Origin: Pelagivirga sediminicola
Lineage (GTDB): Bacteria > Pseudomonadota > Alphaproteobacteria > Rhodobacterales > Rhodobacteraceae
Reading direction: 5' to 3'
Assembly (NCBI RefSeq): GCF_003072125.1
Contig: NZ_QCYH01000002.1
Coordinates: 124,001-188,000 of the forward strand
DNA: 64,000 nt
Below the pieces are notes generated by a model, which did no database searches, had not been told where the DNA came from, and was given only the letters and a program-made list of their open reading frames with translations. A program made the position numbers and the translations under genes. Positions within the stretch are counted from its first letter, which is position 1, and each line of letters begins with the position of its first letter. This document shows, in pieces, positions 10,481 to 18,993 of the stretch.

Positions 10481-11602
10481 ATGAGCGCGGCGTTTTTCTA
10501 TGGCGCCCTGCGCGACCCGGGGCTGCGGGACATCGTTCTGGGACCGGGCGCTCGCGGCGCGCGGATGCAGCCCGCCGTTTTGCCCGATCATGCCGTGACA
10601 TGGGCCGACGGCGATGCTCTCATCACCGCGCAGGCGGGCGCCGAGGCGGAGGGCGTGCTGGCGGAAGGTCTGGACCCGCAGGCGGTGCTGCGGCTTGAGT
10701 TCTACGCGGGCGGATGCGGCCATAGTTTCTCGCAAGATGTGCAGGTGAGCGCGGCCGGCGCCCCGCATGGCGCGCGCATCTGGTGCGCGCCAGCAGAGCG
10801 CAATGCGCAGGGCACGCCGTTCGATCTGGCCGCGTGGCAGGCGGGGCACGGCGCGCTTGCACGCATCGCCGCGACCGAGGCGATGGAGTATTTCGGCACG
10901 TGCAGCGCGCAGGTTCTGGCGGCGCGCATGCCGATGATCCGGGCGCGTGCGGCCTCCCGGCTGGCGGCGACGGCGGTGCCGGCCGCGTTGCGCAGCGATA
11001 CCGGCGCGGACGCGGTCGAGGCGGTCCGCACCGAGATCCTGCATGCCGGGTTCTACCGCGTGGAGGCACGCGAGCTGCGCCATCCCACCTTCGGCGGCGG
11101 GATGAGCGACACGCTGCGCCGCGAGATATTCATCGCCACCGACGCCGCGCTGGTGCTGCCCTATGATCCGGCCCGCGACCGTGTGCTTCTGGTCGAGCAG
11201 TTCCGCATCGGCCCCTACGGGCGCGGCGATCCGCGCCCCTGGATGCTGGAGCCCGTGGCGGGCCGCGTCGATCTCGGCGAGACGCCCGAGGAGGCCGCGC
11301 ACCGCGAATGCGCCGAAGAGGCGGGGCTGACGCTGGCGCGGCTGGAAAAGATCGGCGGATATTACTGCACCCCCGGATATTCGACGGAATACTTTCACAA
11401 TTTCGTGGGCATTGCGGAGCTGCCGAACGATCTGCCGCGTTATGGCGGGCTGGACAGCGAGGCCGAGGATATCCGCCTGCATGTGCTGGACTTCGCCGCC
11501 GCCATGGACCTGATCGACACGGGCGAGGCCGATGACGGCCCGCTGATCCTGTCGCTGCTGTGGCTGGCCCGGCACCGCGAGCGTCTGCGCGCTGCGGCTT
11601 GA
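10481..11602 (+). CDS. trgB: TrgB: gamma-glutamylcyclotransferase-like + NUDIX fusion
   Basis: Two-domain protein of 373 residues. Residues about 1-140 resemble the AIG2/GGCT fold (AFFYGALRDPGLRDIVLG). Residues about 190-365 are a NUDIX domain with a complete box, GRVDLGETPEEAAHRECA continuing EEAGL, resembling ADP-sugar pyrophosphatases. Location between trgA and cysK matches the Rhodobacter tellurite locus. ADP-ribose hydrolysis is expected from the family, not shown. A small hairpin (11618-11634) follows the gene. Confidence 0.87.
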   Translation: MSAAFFYGALRDPGLRDIVLGPGARGARMQPAVLPDHAVTWADGDALITAQAGAEAEGVLAEGLDPQAVLRLEFYAGGCGHSFSQDVQVSAAGAPHGARIWCAPAERNAQGTPFDLAAWQAGHGALARIAATEAMEYFGTCSAQVLAARMPMIRARAASRLAATAVPAALRSDTGADAVEAVRTEILHAGFYRVEARELRHPTFGGGMSDTLRREIFIATDAALVLPYDPARDRVLLVEQFRIGPYGRGDPRPWMLEPVAGRVDLGETPEEAAHRECAEEAGLTLARLEKIGGYYCTPGYSTEYFHNFVGIAELPNDLPRYGGLDSEAEDIRLHVLDFAAAMDLIDTGEADDGPLILSLLWLARHRERLRAAA

Positions 11603-11662
11603 GTTGGCGCGCCATCGGGCCTAAGTATCAGGCCACGTTTTCAACGCTGGAAAGGACGCGCC

Positions 11663-12694
11663 ATGCGCATTGCTCAGGATCTGGCCGACATGATCGGCAA
11701 CACCCCCATGATCAAGCTGCGCCGCGCCAGCGAAGAGACGGGATGCACCATTCTGGGCAAGGCGGAATTCCTCAATCCCGGCCAGTCGGTCAAGGACCGC
11801 GCGGCGCTTTATATTATCCGCGACGCGGTCAAGCGCGGCGCGCTGAAGCCCGGCGGCACCATCGTGGAGGGCACCGCCGGCAACACGGGCATCGGCCTTG
11901 CGCTCGTCGGCGCGTCGATGGGCTTCAAGACCGTGATCGTCATCCCCGAGACGCAGAGCGAAGAGAAAAAGGACATGCTGCGCCTTGCGGGCGCCGAGCT
12001 GGTGCAGGTGCCCGCCGCGCCCTACAGCAACCCCAACAACTTCGTGCGCTATTCCGAGCGTCTGGCCAATGAGCTGGCCAAGACAGAGCCGAACGGCGCC
12101 ATCTGGGCCAACCAGTTCGACAATACCGCCAACCGGCAGGCCCATATCGAGACGACCGGCCCCGAGATGTGGGAGCAGACCGGCGGCAAGCTGGACGGCT
12201 TTTGCTGTGCCGTCGGATCGGGCGGCACGCTGGCGGGCGTCGGCATGGCGCTGCAACCCAAGGGCGTGAAGGTGGCGATTGCCGATCCGATGGGCGCCAA
12301 GCTCTATTCCTATTACACCACCGGCGAGCTGGAGTCCGAGGGCAGCTCGATCGCCGAGGGCATCGGTCAGGCGCGCATCACCGCCAACCTCGAAGGGTTC
12401 ACGCCCGATCATGCCTACCAGATCACCGATGAGGAGGCGCTGCCGATCGTGTTCGATCTGCTGCATCACGAGGGGTTGTGCATGGGCGCCTCGACCGGTG
12501 TGAACGTGGCGGGCGCGATCCGGCTGGCGCGCGAGATGGGGCCGGGCCACACCATCGCGACGATCCTGTGCGACTATGGCTCGCGCTATCAATCCAAGCT
12601 GTTCAACCCCGAATTCCTGCGTGAAAAGGGGCTGCCCGTGCCCGAATGGATGCAGGACGCGCCGCGCTCGATCCCGGGCGTGTTCGAGGAATGA
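11663..12694 (+). CDS. cysK: Cysteine synthase A (O-acetylserine sulfhydrylase)
   Basis: PLP enzyme of fold type II making cysteine from O-acetylserine and sulfide. The PLP lysine is in NPGQSVKDRAALY, the substrate loop in EGTAGNTGIGLALVG and the phosphate-binding glycines in AVGSGGTLAGVGMAL. The start follows GGAAAGGAC at 11650-11658. The 343-residue length is slightly longer than the usual 310-330. Next to trgAB it is one of the loci linked to tellurite tolerance in Rhodobacter. Its TGA overlaps the start of the MscS gene. Confidence 0.95.
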   Translation: MRIAQDLADMIGNTPMIKLRRASEETGCTILGKAEFLNPGQSVKDRAALYIIRDAVKRGALKPGGTIVEGTAGNTGIGLALVGASMGFKTVIVIPETQSEEKKDMLRLAGAELVQVPAAPYSNPNNFVRYSERLANELAKTEPNGAIWANQFDNTANRQAHIETTGPEMWEQTGGKLDGFCCAVGSGGTLAGVGMALQPKGVKVAIADPMGAKLYSYYTTGELESEGSSIAEGIGQARITANLEGFTPDHAYQITDEEALPIVFDLLHHEGLCMGASTGVNVAGAIRLAREMGPGHTIATILCDYGSRYQSKLFNPEFLREKGLPVPEWMQDAPRSIPGVFEE

Positions 12695-15174
12695 TGGCAC
12701 TTCTTCGCGGTCTTCTTCTGGCGCTGACGCTGGCGATGTTGCCGGTTTCGGCGGCGATGGTGTCCCTTGCCCCCACGCCCGCCGAGGCGCAGCAACCGCC
12801 CGCGGCACCCGATTACGACAGGTGGGATACCATCGCCCAGCGGGCCACGAGCGCGATTGAAAACCAGCGCGCGTCGACGTCCGCGTTCGAGGATCTGCGC
12901 GATCAGCTGGCCGAATGGCGCAGCGTGTTTGCCAATGCCCAGGGCCTCAACAGCAACGCCATCGCCACGCTTGAGGCGCAGCTCAAGGCGCTGGGGCCTG
13001 CGCCCGCCGACGGCGAGGCAACCGAGGCGCCTGAAATTGCAAGTCAACGCAAGGCGCTGCGGGATCAGCTGGCTGAATTGCGCGCCCCGGTCAAGCAGGC
13101 CGAGCTGGCCTACAGCAAGGCCGACGAGATGATAAAGTCGGTTGACCGCATCATCCGCGACCGCATGTCCGAAGAGCTGCTGGAGCGCGGTCCGTCTCCG
13201 CTCAACCCGGCGCATTGGATGGCGGGCGTCAATGCGGTTGCCAATACCTTCAACAAAGTGCGCAGCGAAATCGCCGACGGCGCGGGCAGCGTGTCGCAGC
13301 GCGGGGATCTGATGTCCAAGTTGCCGCTGGCGCTGCTGCTTGCGGCGCTCGGCCTGGTTCTGCTGGTGCGCGGACGCTTCTGGGCCGAGTTGCTGGTGCG
13401 CATCGTGCGCCCCAAGTCGGCCACGTCCGGGCGCTGGATCGTGGGTTTCCTGATCTCTCTGGGCGAAGTGATCTTTCCCTTTGTCGGACTGCTGATGATC
13501 ATCAAGGCGTTCGATGTCGGCGGGCTGGTCTCGTCGCAAAATTCGGATCTGCTGAAGGTTCTGCAAACCACGGTTCTGATTTTCCTCGTCACGCGCTGGA
13601 CGGCGATGCGCAGTTTCCCGCGCCAGGACGAGGACCGTCTGCCGCTGGCGCTTGAGCCGGAGGACCGCCGCGCAGGGCGGTTCTATGGCGGATCGCTCGG
13701 CGTCGTCATGGCGGCGATCCATCTGATCCACAACGTCGCGAACATCAACGGCTGGACCATCGAGGCGCGCGTCGTCGTCGTCTTTCCGGTCATGCTGCTG
13801 GCCGCCTTTGTCCTGATCCGGCTGGCGCGCCTTCTGGATCGGCATACACACGCCACCACCGAGCCCGAAGAGGACGAAAGCGATGAGCCCGGCACGAACG
13901 GCTATCGCAAACAACTGGTCCGGCTGCTGTCAAAGCTTCTGGTGCTGGTGGCCGTCGTCGCGCCAACGCTGGCGGCAATCGGCTACTACAAGGCCGCGAT
14001 CAACCTTCTGACGCCATCGATCCTGTCGCTTATCCTGATGGCGGTGCTGATGATCCTGCAGGGCGTGATCCGCGAGCTCTATACCCTTGCCGCGCGCGAG
14101 CGCGAGGGCGCGGGAGAAGACCTGGTGCCGATGCTGGCCGGGTTCGTGATGGTGCTGCTGTCGCTGCCGCTGTTTGCGCTGATATGGGGTGCCCGCGTCG
14201 CGGATCTGAGCGAGCTTTGGGTGAATTTTCGGCGCGGCATCACCGTTGGCGATCTGACGCTATCCCCGACGATCTTCCTGACGCTGGCGATCGTTTTCGC
14301 CATCGGCTTTCTCGTCACGCGGGTGATTCAGGGCACGCTCAAGAACTCGCTCCTGCCGAAAACGCGGATCGACACCGGCGGGCGCGACGCGATCGTATCG
14401 GGCGTCGGCTATATCGGGATCTTCCTTGCCGCGCTGATCGCCGTCACCAGCGCCGGGATCGACCTGAGCAGCCTCGCCATCGTCGCCGGTGCGCTGTCCG
14501 TCGGTATCGGTTTCGGCCTGCAGAACATCGTGTCGAACTTCGTGTCCGGCATCATCCTGCTGATCGAGCGCCCCATCAGCCAGGGCGACTGGATCGAGGT
14601 GAACGGCCAGCATGGCACGGTGCGCGAAATCTCGGTCCGCTCCACCCGGATCGAGACGTTCGACCGCTCGGATCTGATCATTCCCAACGCCGATCTGGTC
14701 AGCGGAACCGTGACGAACTACACCAAGGGCAGCACGGTTGGCCGTCTCGTCATCAAGGTCGGCGTGGCCTATGGCACCGACACCCGCTGGGTCGAGGGCA
14801 TTCTGCGCGAGATCGCCCGCGCCCATCCCATGGTCCTGATGAACCCCGAGCCAAGCATCATCTTCTCTGGGATCGGCACGGAATCCTTTGACTTTCAGGT
14901 CCGGCTGATCCTGCGCGACATCAATTTCGTGATGAACGTGACTTCCGACATCAACCACGAGATCGCCGAGCGCTTTGCCAAGGAAGGGATCGAAATGCCC
15001 TATCAGCAGCGCGATATCTGGCTGCGCAATCCCGAAACGCTGACCGGTGCGACGCGCGGCGGCCGCAGGGCGGATGAAAAGGACGGCGGGCAGGATGATG
15101 CGCCGCCCGTCTATCCGCCGCAGCGCATGGACGATGCCGACGGCGATGGCGGGGCAGGGGACGCGGACCGATGA
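12691..15174 (+). CDS. DUF3772/MscS family mechanosensitive channel
   Basis: Large MscS-like channel of about 827 residues; the start may be ATG 12691 or ATG 12694. A signal peptide (LLLALTLAMLPVSAAM) is followed by a periplasmic DUF3772-like helical region up to about residue 200, then about ten hydrophobic segments. The conserved MscS pore helix and beta domain begin near residue 600 (ALSVGIGFGLQNIVSNFVSG, then ERPISQGDWIEVNGQHGTV). A hydrophilic tail ends the protein. It probably relieves osmotic downshock. Overlaps cysK and the following gene by a few bases. Confidence 0.9.
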   Translation: MMALLRGLLLALTLAMLPVSAAMVSLAPTPAEAQQPPAAPDYDRWDTIAQRATSAIENQRASTSAFEDLRDQLAEWRSVFANAQGLNSNAIATLEAQLKALGPAPADGEATEAPEIASQRKALRDQLAELRAPVKQAELAYSKADEMIKSVDRIIRDRMSEELLERGPSPLNPAHWMAGVNAVANTFNKVRSEIADGAGSVSQRGDLMSKLPLALLLAALGLVLLVRGRFWAELLVRIVRPKSATSGRWIVGFLISLGEVIFPFVGLLMIIKAFDVGGLVSSQNSDLLKVLQTTVLIFLVTRWTAMRSFPRQDEDRLPLALEPEDRRAGRFYGGSLGVVMAAIHLIHNVANINGWTIEARVVVVFPVMLLAAFVLIRLARLLDRHTHATTEPEEDESDEPGTNGYRKQLVRLLSKLLVLVAVVAPTLAAIGYYKAAINLLTPSILSLILMAVLMILQGVIRELYTLAAREREGAGEDLVPMLAGFVMVLLSLPLFALIWGARVADLSELWVNFRRGITVGDLTLSPTIFLTLAIVFAIGFLVTRVIQGTLKNSLLPKTRIDTGGRDAIVSGVGYIGIFLAALIAVTSAGIDLSSLAIVAGALSVGIGFGLQNIVSNFVSGIILLIERPISQGDWIEVNGQHGTVREISVRSTRIETFDRSDLIIPNADLVSGTVTNYTKGSTVGRLVIKVGVAYGTDTRWVEGILREIARAHPMVLMNPEPSIIFSGIGTESFDFQVRLILRDINFVMNVTSDINHEIAERFAKEGIEMPYQQRDIWLRNPETLTGATRGGRRADEKDGGQDDAPPVYPPQRMDDADGDGGAGDADR

Positions 15175-15890
15175 GCGCGCCGCTTTTCCTTGAGGATCCC
15201 TATCTGTCCGACGCGCCCGGCCGGGTGGCGGCCCACACGGCCGAGGGCGGTGTCGTGCTGGGCGCGTCGATCTTCTATCCCACCGGGGGCGGCCAACCGG
15301 GCGACAGCGGCCGGATCTCCTGGGCGGGCGGCGCGATGGAGGTTGCCACCACGCTGAAGGGCGAGGACGGCGCGATCGTTCTGCTTCCCGCCGCGCCCCA
15401 GGCTCTGCCGCCCGTCGGCACCGCCGTCGAGCAGCATCTGGACTGGCCCCGCCGCCACCGCCTGATGCGGATGCACACGGCGCTGCACCTTCTGTCGGTC
15501 GTGATTCCGCTTCCCGTCGCGGGCGGCGCGGTGGGCGAGGCCCGCAGCCGTCTGGATTTCGACATGCCCGAAGCGCCCAGCGACCGCGATACGCTGGAGG
15601 CGCTGCTGAACCGGATGGTGGACGACGATATGCCCGTCACTGAAACCTGGATCACCGATGCCGAGCTGGCGGCGAACCCCGGTCTCGTCAAGACGATGTC
15701 GGTCGCCCCGCCGCGCGGCGCGGGCAGGATCCGGCTGATCCGGATCGGCAGCGGCGATGACATGGTCGATCTTCAGCCCTGCGGCGGCACGCATGTGGCC
15801 CGCACCGGCGAGATCGGCCGCCTCGCGCTGGGCAAGATCGAAAAGAAGGGCAGGCAGAACCGACGCGTCTATCTGCATCTGGACGACTGA
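15171..15890 (+). CDS. Alanyl-tRNA editing hydrolase (AlaX-like)
   Basis: Free-standing editing domain that removes serine or glycine from mischarged tRNA-Ala. The zinc ligands are visible in MHTALHLLS (HxxxH) and CGGTHVA (CxxxH), and the N-terminal barrel has FYPTGGGQPGDSG. Length is 239 residues, typical of AlaX-M. It overlaps the MscS stop by 4 nt. Nothing else is recognised between its stop and the tRNA at 16019. Confidence 0.92.
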   Translation: MSAPLFLEDPYLSDAPGRVAAHTAEGGVVLGASIFYPTGGGQPGDSGRISWAGGAMEVATTLKGEDGAIVLLPAAPQALPPVGTAVEQHLDWPRRHRLMRMHTALHLLSVVIPLPVAGGAVGEARSRLDFDMPEAPSDRDTLEALLNRMVDDDMPVTETWITDAELAANPGLVKTMSVAPPRGAGRIRLIRIGSGDDMVDLQPCGGTHVARTGEIGRLALGKIEKKGRQNRRVYLHLDD

Positions 15891-16018
15891 AGCGCTGCCG
15901 ATCCGTTTGGGGGATTGGCTGGCCGAAGTTCGGCGGGGAATGTTTTGGCGCGAGGATGTCGCCAGGAGGGCATTATCCGCTTGAACCCCCCACATCGCCA
16001 ACGATAAAGAGGCGCAAC

Positions 16019-16108
16019 GGAGCGGTGGCCGAGTGGTCGAAGGCGCACGCCTGGAAAGTGTGTAGGCGGGAGACCGTCTCCAGGGTTCGAATCCCTGTCG
16101 CTCCGCCA
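16019..16108 (+). tRNA. tRNA-Ser (GGA)
   Basis: A 90-nt class II tRNA with encoded CCA. The 7-bp acceptor stem pairs GGAGCGG (16019-16025) with TCGCTCC (one G-T pair), discriminator G, then CCA at 16106-16108. The anticodon loop CTGGAAA reads UCC/UCU via GGA, with a long variable arm and T-loop TTCGAAT. Downstream lies degraded and accessory DNA, consistent with tRNA-Ser as an integration target. Confidence 0.97.
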
Positions 16109-16434
16109 TTATCCCCATTGCGAACCAGTGACAGCGCCCTGACGGGCATGGATTTTTCCGTGTTATCAAAGGGGTTTGCGGTAACCGACCGAACCTCATA
16201 GACGCGCCGCCAGGCTGAAGTTAGGCTCAGAATGGCCCTCGGTCTCAGTTTGGGCGAACCTAGCCTGTTCCGGTTCGGTCTCGTTTTCTCGTTACCTTTC
16301 AATGCTCTGCCGCCGAACCCCGCCAAAACCCAAGCGCGCGTTCCGAACGATATCGATGGTAACATACCCAATCTGGCTCTCCTCAAATGAACTTGCGGGC
16401 TTCTGACAACTGGACGCGATGTCCGAAGAAGACT
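16109..16434. other. Gene-free stretch downstream of tRNA-Ser
   Basis: About 325 bp with no convincing coding frame, RNA gene or strong terminator; a minor hairpin GCCC-TGA-GGGC occurs near 16130. It is the junction between intact core genes and the debris that follows. Confidence 0.5.
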
Positions 16435-16845
16435 TCATTTCGACCCCTCCGGAGCGCCAGATGCTCGAATGCCGCTGAAAATCTCGTCGCGATTGATCAG
16501 CACGATCTGTTGGTCTTGGGGCGCGCGCGCTTCGGGGGCGGTATCTAGCCCGTCAGCGACTGATCGCAGCTGTGCAAGGTAGCGGCTCGCGTCAGGCTCG
16601 AGGAACTGCGGCTTGAACTCGGACCCTCGAACATAGGTTCGCGCACTCTTGTCGTAGAGCATGTTGTCGGGGGAGAAGCCGATTTACCGATTCAGGTCGG
16701 TGGACGCCTGGTTCACCGAGACCCCGAACTGGTCCATCAGATCGCTCCGGTTCACATGCCCCTCCCAGAACAGGCGGAACTCTATGAACTCGAGGCGCTG
16801 CTCGACACCCCAGCGAAGTTCCGACCTGTCGTTCTCCAAAATCAC
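16435..16845 (-). pseudogene. WYL-domain HTH regulator, N-terminal remnant with in-frame stop
   Basis: Reading minus-strand from about 16845, ENDRSELRWGVEQRLEFIEF and NRSDLMDQFGVSVNQASTDL match the winged-helix N-terminus of WYL-type regulators. A TAA at 16684-16686 sits where a Tyr codon is expected (after STDLNR), and the same frame continues with IGFSPDNMLYDKSARTYVRG and EPDASRYLAQLRSVADGL before diverging. So one nonsense mutation plus loss of the WYL half. Intact relatives are often repressors in mobile or defence islands. Confidence 0.6.
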
Positions 16846-17091
16846 CTCCGCGCCAGATCGGTGGACCCGCAAACATCCGCCGTGCTTGGAAGTGCTTCTG
16901 CTCCTGTGATCACCGTATCGCGCGCACTTGAGCTCTATTGAAGTCCGCCCAAGGATAAGGCCCTCGATAAAAGTGATGATCAGCTTCGGCGCTGGAAAAA
17001 CCCACGCAAGAAGGCGATCCGGAATTTTCGGGACGTCGTCAGTGATAAGCCTCTCGCGAAGATCACGGGCTACGACACGCTCCCGACGCCT

Positions 17092-17184
17092 GACGCTTGG
17101 CGCGCACAAGGGATACGACAGCGCCGACTTCGTCGCCGCGCTCAGGGGGATGGTCATGACACCGCATGTGGCACAGAAGCTGCA
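17092..17184 (+). mobile_element. Transposase scrap (IS5-like DDE enzyme, about 30 codons)
   Basis: LTLGAHKGYDSADFVAALRG and MTPHVAQK resemble the segment between the second Asp and the catalytic Glu in IS5-group transposases (usually LGADKGYD...VTPHVAQ). No terminal repeats or rest of the gene are seen. The scrap reads into the cytochrome pseudogene that follows without a stop. Confidence 0.55.
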
Positions 17185-17265
17185 ACCTCGTCCGAAACCA
17201 GTGCGGTGGTGCGTGCATTCTGATCAGACAGCACCAACATTTCGATGCGACGCGCTCTGGGTCTG

Positions 17266-17965
17266 GCTGATGGCACAGAATCCCGTCGAGCGGCAGAACC
17301 GGGCGACCGAATTGATCTGTCCGTTCAACCTGCGCCCGCTGCTGGCGTCCTGGAACCTGGGCCATTGCAGCGAATCTCACACGCCGCGCAACCTGGCCTA
17401 TGCCCGCAAAGTTGACGCACACCTTCAGGGCAATGTAATCGAGGACGCGCTGGCGCACGACATCACACCCGCCGGACTGGCGCAGCGGGTCTGGAACGCC
17501 GATGGTCTGGAGCAATTCCTTGGCCGGGGTCTGTCGCCGCAGGGGGTGATGACCTTTATGACGTTCCGGGTTCTCAGCCACTCGACGAAATACATGACGC
17601 CCGAGGATATCGCGGCGGTCTCCGCCGATCTGACGCAAGGCGCGCCCGCACCGACGCCGCCGGAACCGCGCACCGGGGCGATCGCGCAGAATGCCGATGG
17701 CCACAACCTCTACCTTTGCCTTTGCGCCGGGTGTCATGTTGCCGACGGCGAAGGGCAGCTCTATGGTTCGGTGTCCATGCGCAGCAATACCAGTGCGATG
17801 TTCGACAACCCGCTCGACCTCGTGGGCGAACTAATGGCTCTGGTCAACTATCTGCGTCAGCGATGGGGCGACCACAAGCAGGCGCTGCCGGTCGAGGCAG
17901 TCACACACCGGGCTAAGGAAGCGCAGATCGGCACCGACGATGAAAATGACAACGAGGGTCAATGA
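17266..17965 (+). pseudogene. Decayed multiheme cytochrome c, upstream gene of the caa3 operon
   Basis: Fragments of an alcohol-dehydrogenase-type cytochrome c are joined in one open frame. RATELICPFNLRPLLASWN matches the region after the first heme domain. LGHCSESHTPRNLAYA is a second heme site in which CxxCH has become CSESH, so a heme-binding Cys is lost. LCLCAGCHVADGEGQLYG is an intact CAGCH site. GELMALVNYLRQRWGD is the family C-terminus but follows the heme motif too closely, implying an internal deletion. Upstream the frame runs into transposase debris. Its TGA overlaps the coxB ATG, so it once was, and may still be, translationally coupled. A functional single-heme protein is unlikely but not excluded. 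Confidence 0.65.
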
Positions 17966-18993
17966 AACGCACTGCTAACGGACACCACACCGCCCGTTCC
18001 TCGGGTCGCGCAGGCAGGGTTGGGCCGGGCATGGTACTCATCGTGCCGACGCTTCTTGCGGGCTGCGACGGGCGGCAGTCGGTCCTGTCGCCGGGCGGCG
18101 CCGATGCGCGGGTGCTGGGCGATCTGTTCTGGGTGATGCTGGTCGGAGCCGTCATCCTGTGGCTGCTGGTCAATGGGCTGTTCTTTTATGTCACACGCAT
18201 CAACCGCGCGGCGCTGTCGCGCCGGTTTGCCAATGGCTTGATCGTCGTCGGCGGGGTGGTCTTCCCCACGGTGGTGCTGGGCGCGCTGCTGACCTACGGC
18301 CTGTCGATCATGCCCGATCAGCGCGCGCCGGGCGAAGGGCTGACCCTGCGCGTCACCGGTGAGCAATGGTGGTGGCGGGTGGAATACTGGCCCGACGGGG
18401 CTGATGCGCCCATCGTCGCCGCCAATGAAATTCGCCTCCCCGCAGGCCAGCGCAGCGAGGTCGTGCTGAACGCCGGGCGGGTGATCCATTCCTTCTGGAT
18501 TCCGGCCTTGGGCGGCAAGATGGACATGTTTCCGGGCCGCGAAACCCGCATGTCGCTCAAGCCGGAGGCGCCGGGCACGTGGCGCGGCCAATGCGCCGAG
18601 TTCTGCGGGGCCAGCCATGCGCTGATGGCGTTCGAGGTGGTGGCAATGCCGCCCGACGATTTTACCGCCTGGCTGGACGCGCAGGCCGCTTCTGCCGCGC
18701 CCCCGGCAACCGAGGCGGGCGCACGCGGCGCACGGATCTTTGCACGCGAGGGCTGCGGCGCCTGCCATGCGGTGCGCGGCACAGATGCGCGCGGCGCGGT
18801 CGGGCCCGACCTGACCCATGTGGGCGGTCGGCTCAGCCTTGGCGCGGGAACGCTGGGCACGACGTTGGAGGACTTTCAAACCTGGATCGCCCACACCGGC
18901 GAAATCAAACCGGAGGTCGAGATGCCGTCATATGACTATCTGGCGGACGCGGACTTGGCCGATCTGGCAGCTTATCTGAAGGGGCTGGAATGA
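17962..18993 (+). CDS. coxB: Cytochrome c oxidase subunit II with C-terminal cytochrome c (caa3 type)
   Basis: Electron entry subunit of a caa3 oxidase. A lipoprotein-like signal (LIVPTLLAGCDG, lipobox LAGC) precedes two membrane helices (LFWVMLVGAVILWLLVNGLF and GLIVVGGVVFPTVVLGALL). The CuA domain has the ligands in VIHSFWIPALGGKMD and GQCAEFCGASHALMAFEV. A cytochrome c domain at about 250-343 carries GCGACHAV and ends with DYLADADLADLAAYLKGLE. It overlaps the cytochrome pseudogene and ctaD by 4 nt each. Confidence 0.93.
   Translation: MKRTANGHHTARSSGRAGRVGPGMVLIVPTLLAGCDGRQSVLSPGGADARVLGDLFWVMLVGAVILWLLVNGLFFYVTRINRAALSRRFANGLIVVGGVVFPTVVLGALLTYGLSIMPDQRAPGEGLTLRVTGEQWWWRVEYWPDGADAPIVAANEIRLPAGQRSEVVLNAGRVIHSFWIPALGGKMDMFPGRETRMSLKPEAPGTWRGQCAEFCGASHALMAFEVVAMPPDDFTAWLDAQAASAAPPATEAGARGARIFAREGCGACHAVRGTDARGAVGPDLTHVGGRLSLGAGTLGTTLEDFQTWIAHTGEIKPEVEMPSYDYLADADLADLAAYLKGLE

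Noticed and set aside
15973..16386. Minus-strand open frame of 137 codons spanning the tRNA-Ser
   Set aside because: It runs through the tRNA in antisense, has no recognisable domain and no ribosome site.
16846..17091. Minus-strand stretch with APKLIITFIEGLILGR, recalling the C-terminus of serine recombinases
   Set aside because: Too short and too divergent; no catalytic domain nearby, so recombinase remnant is only a guess.
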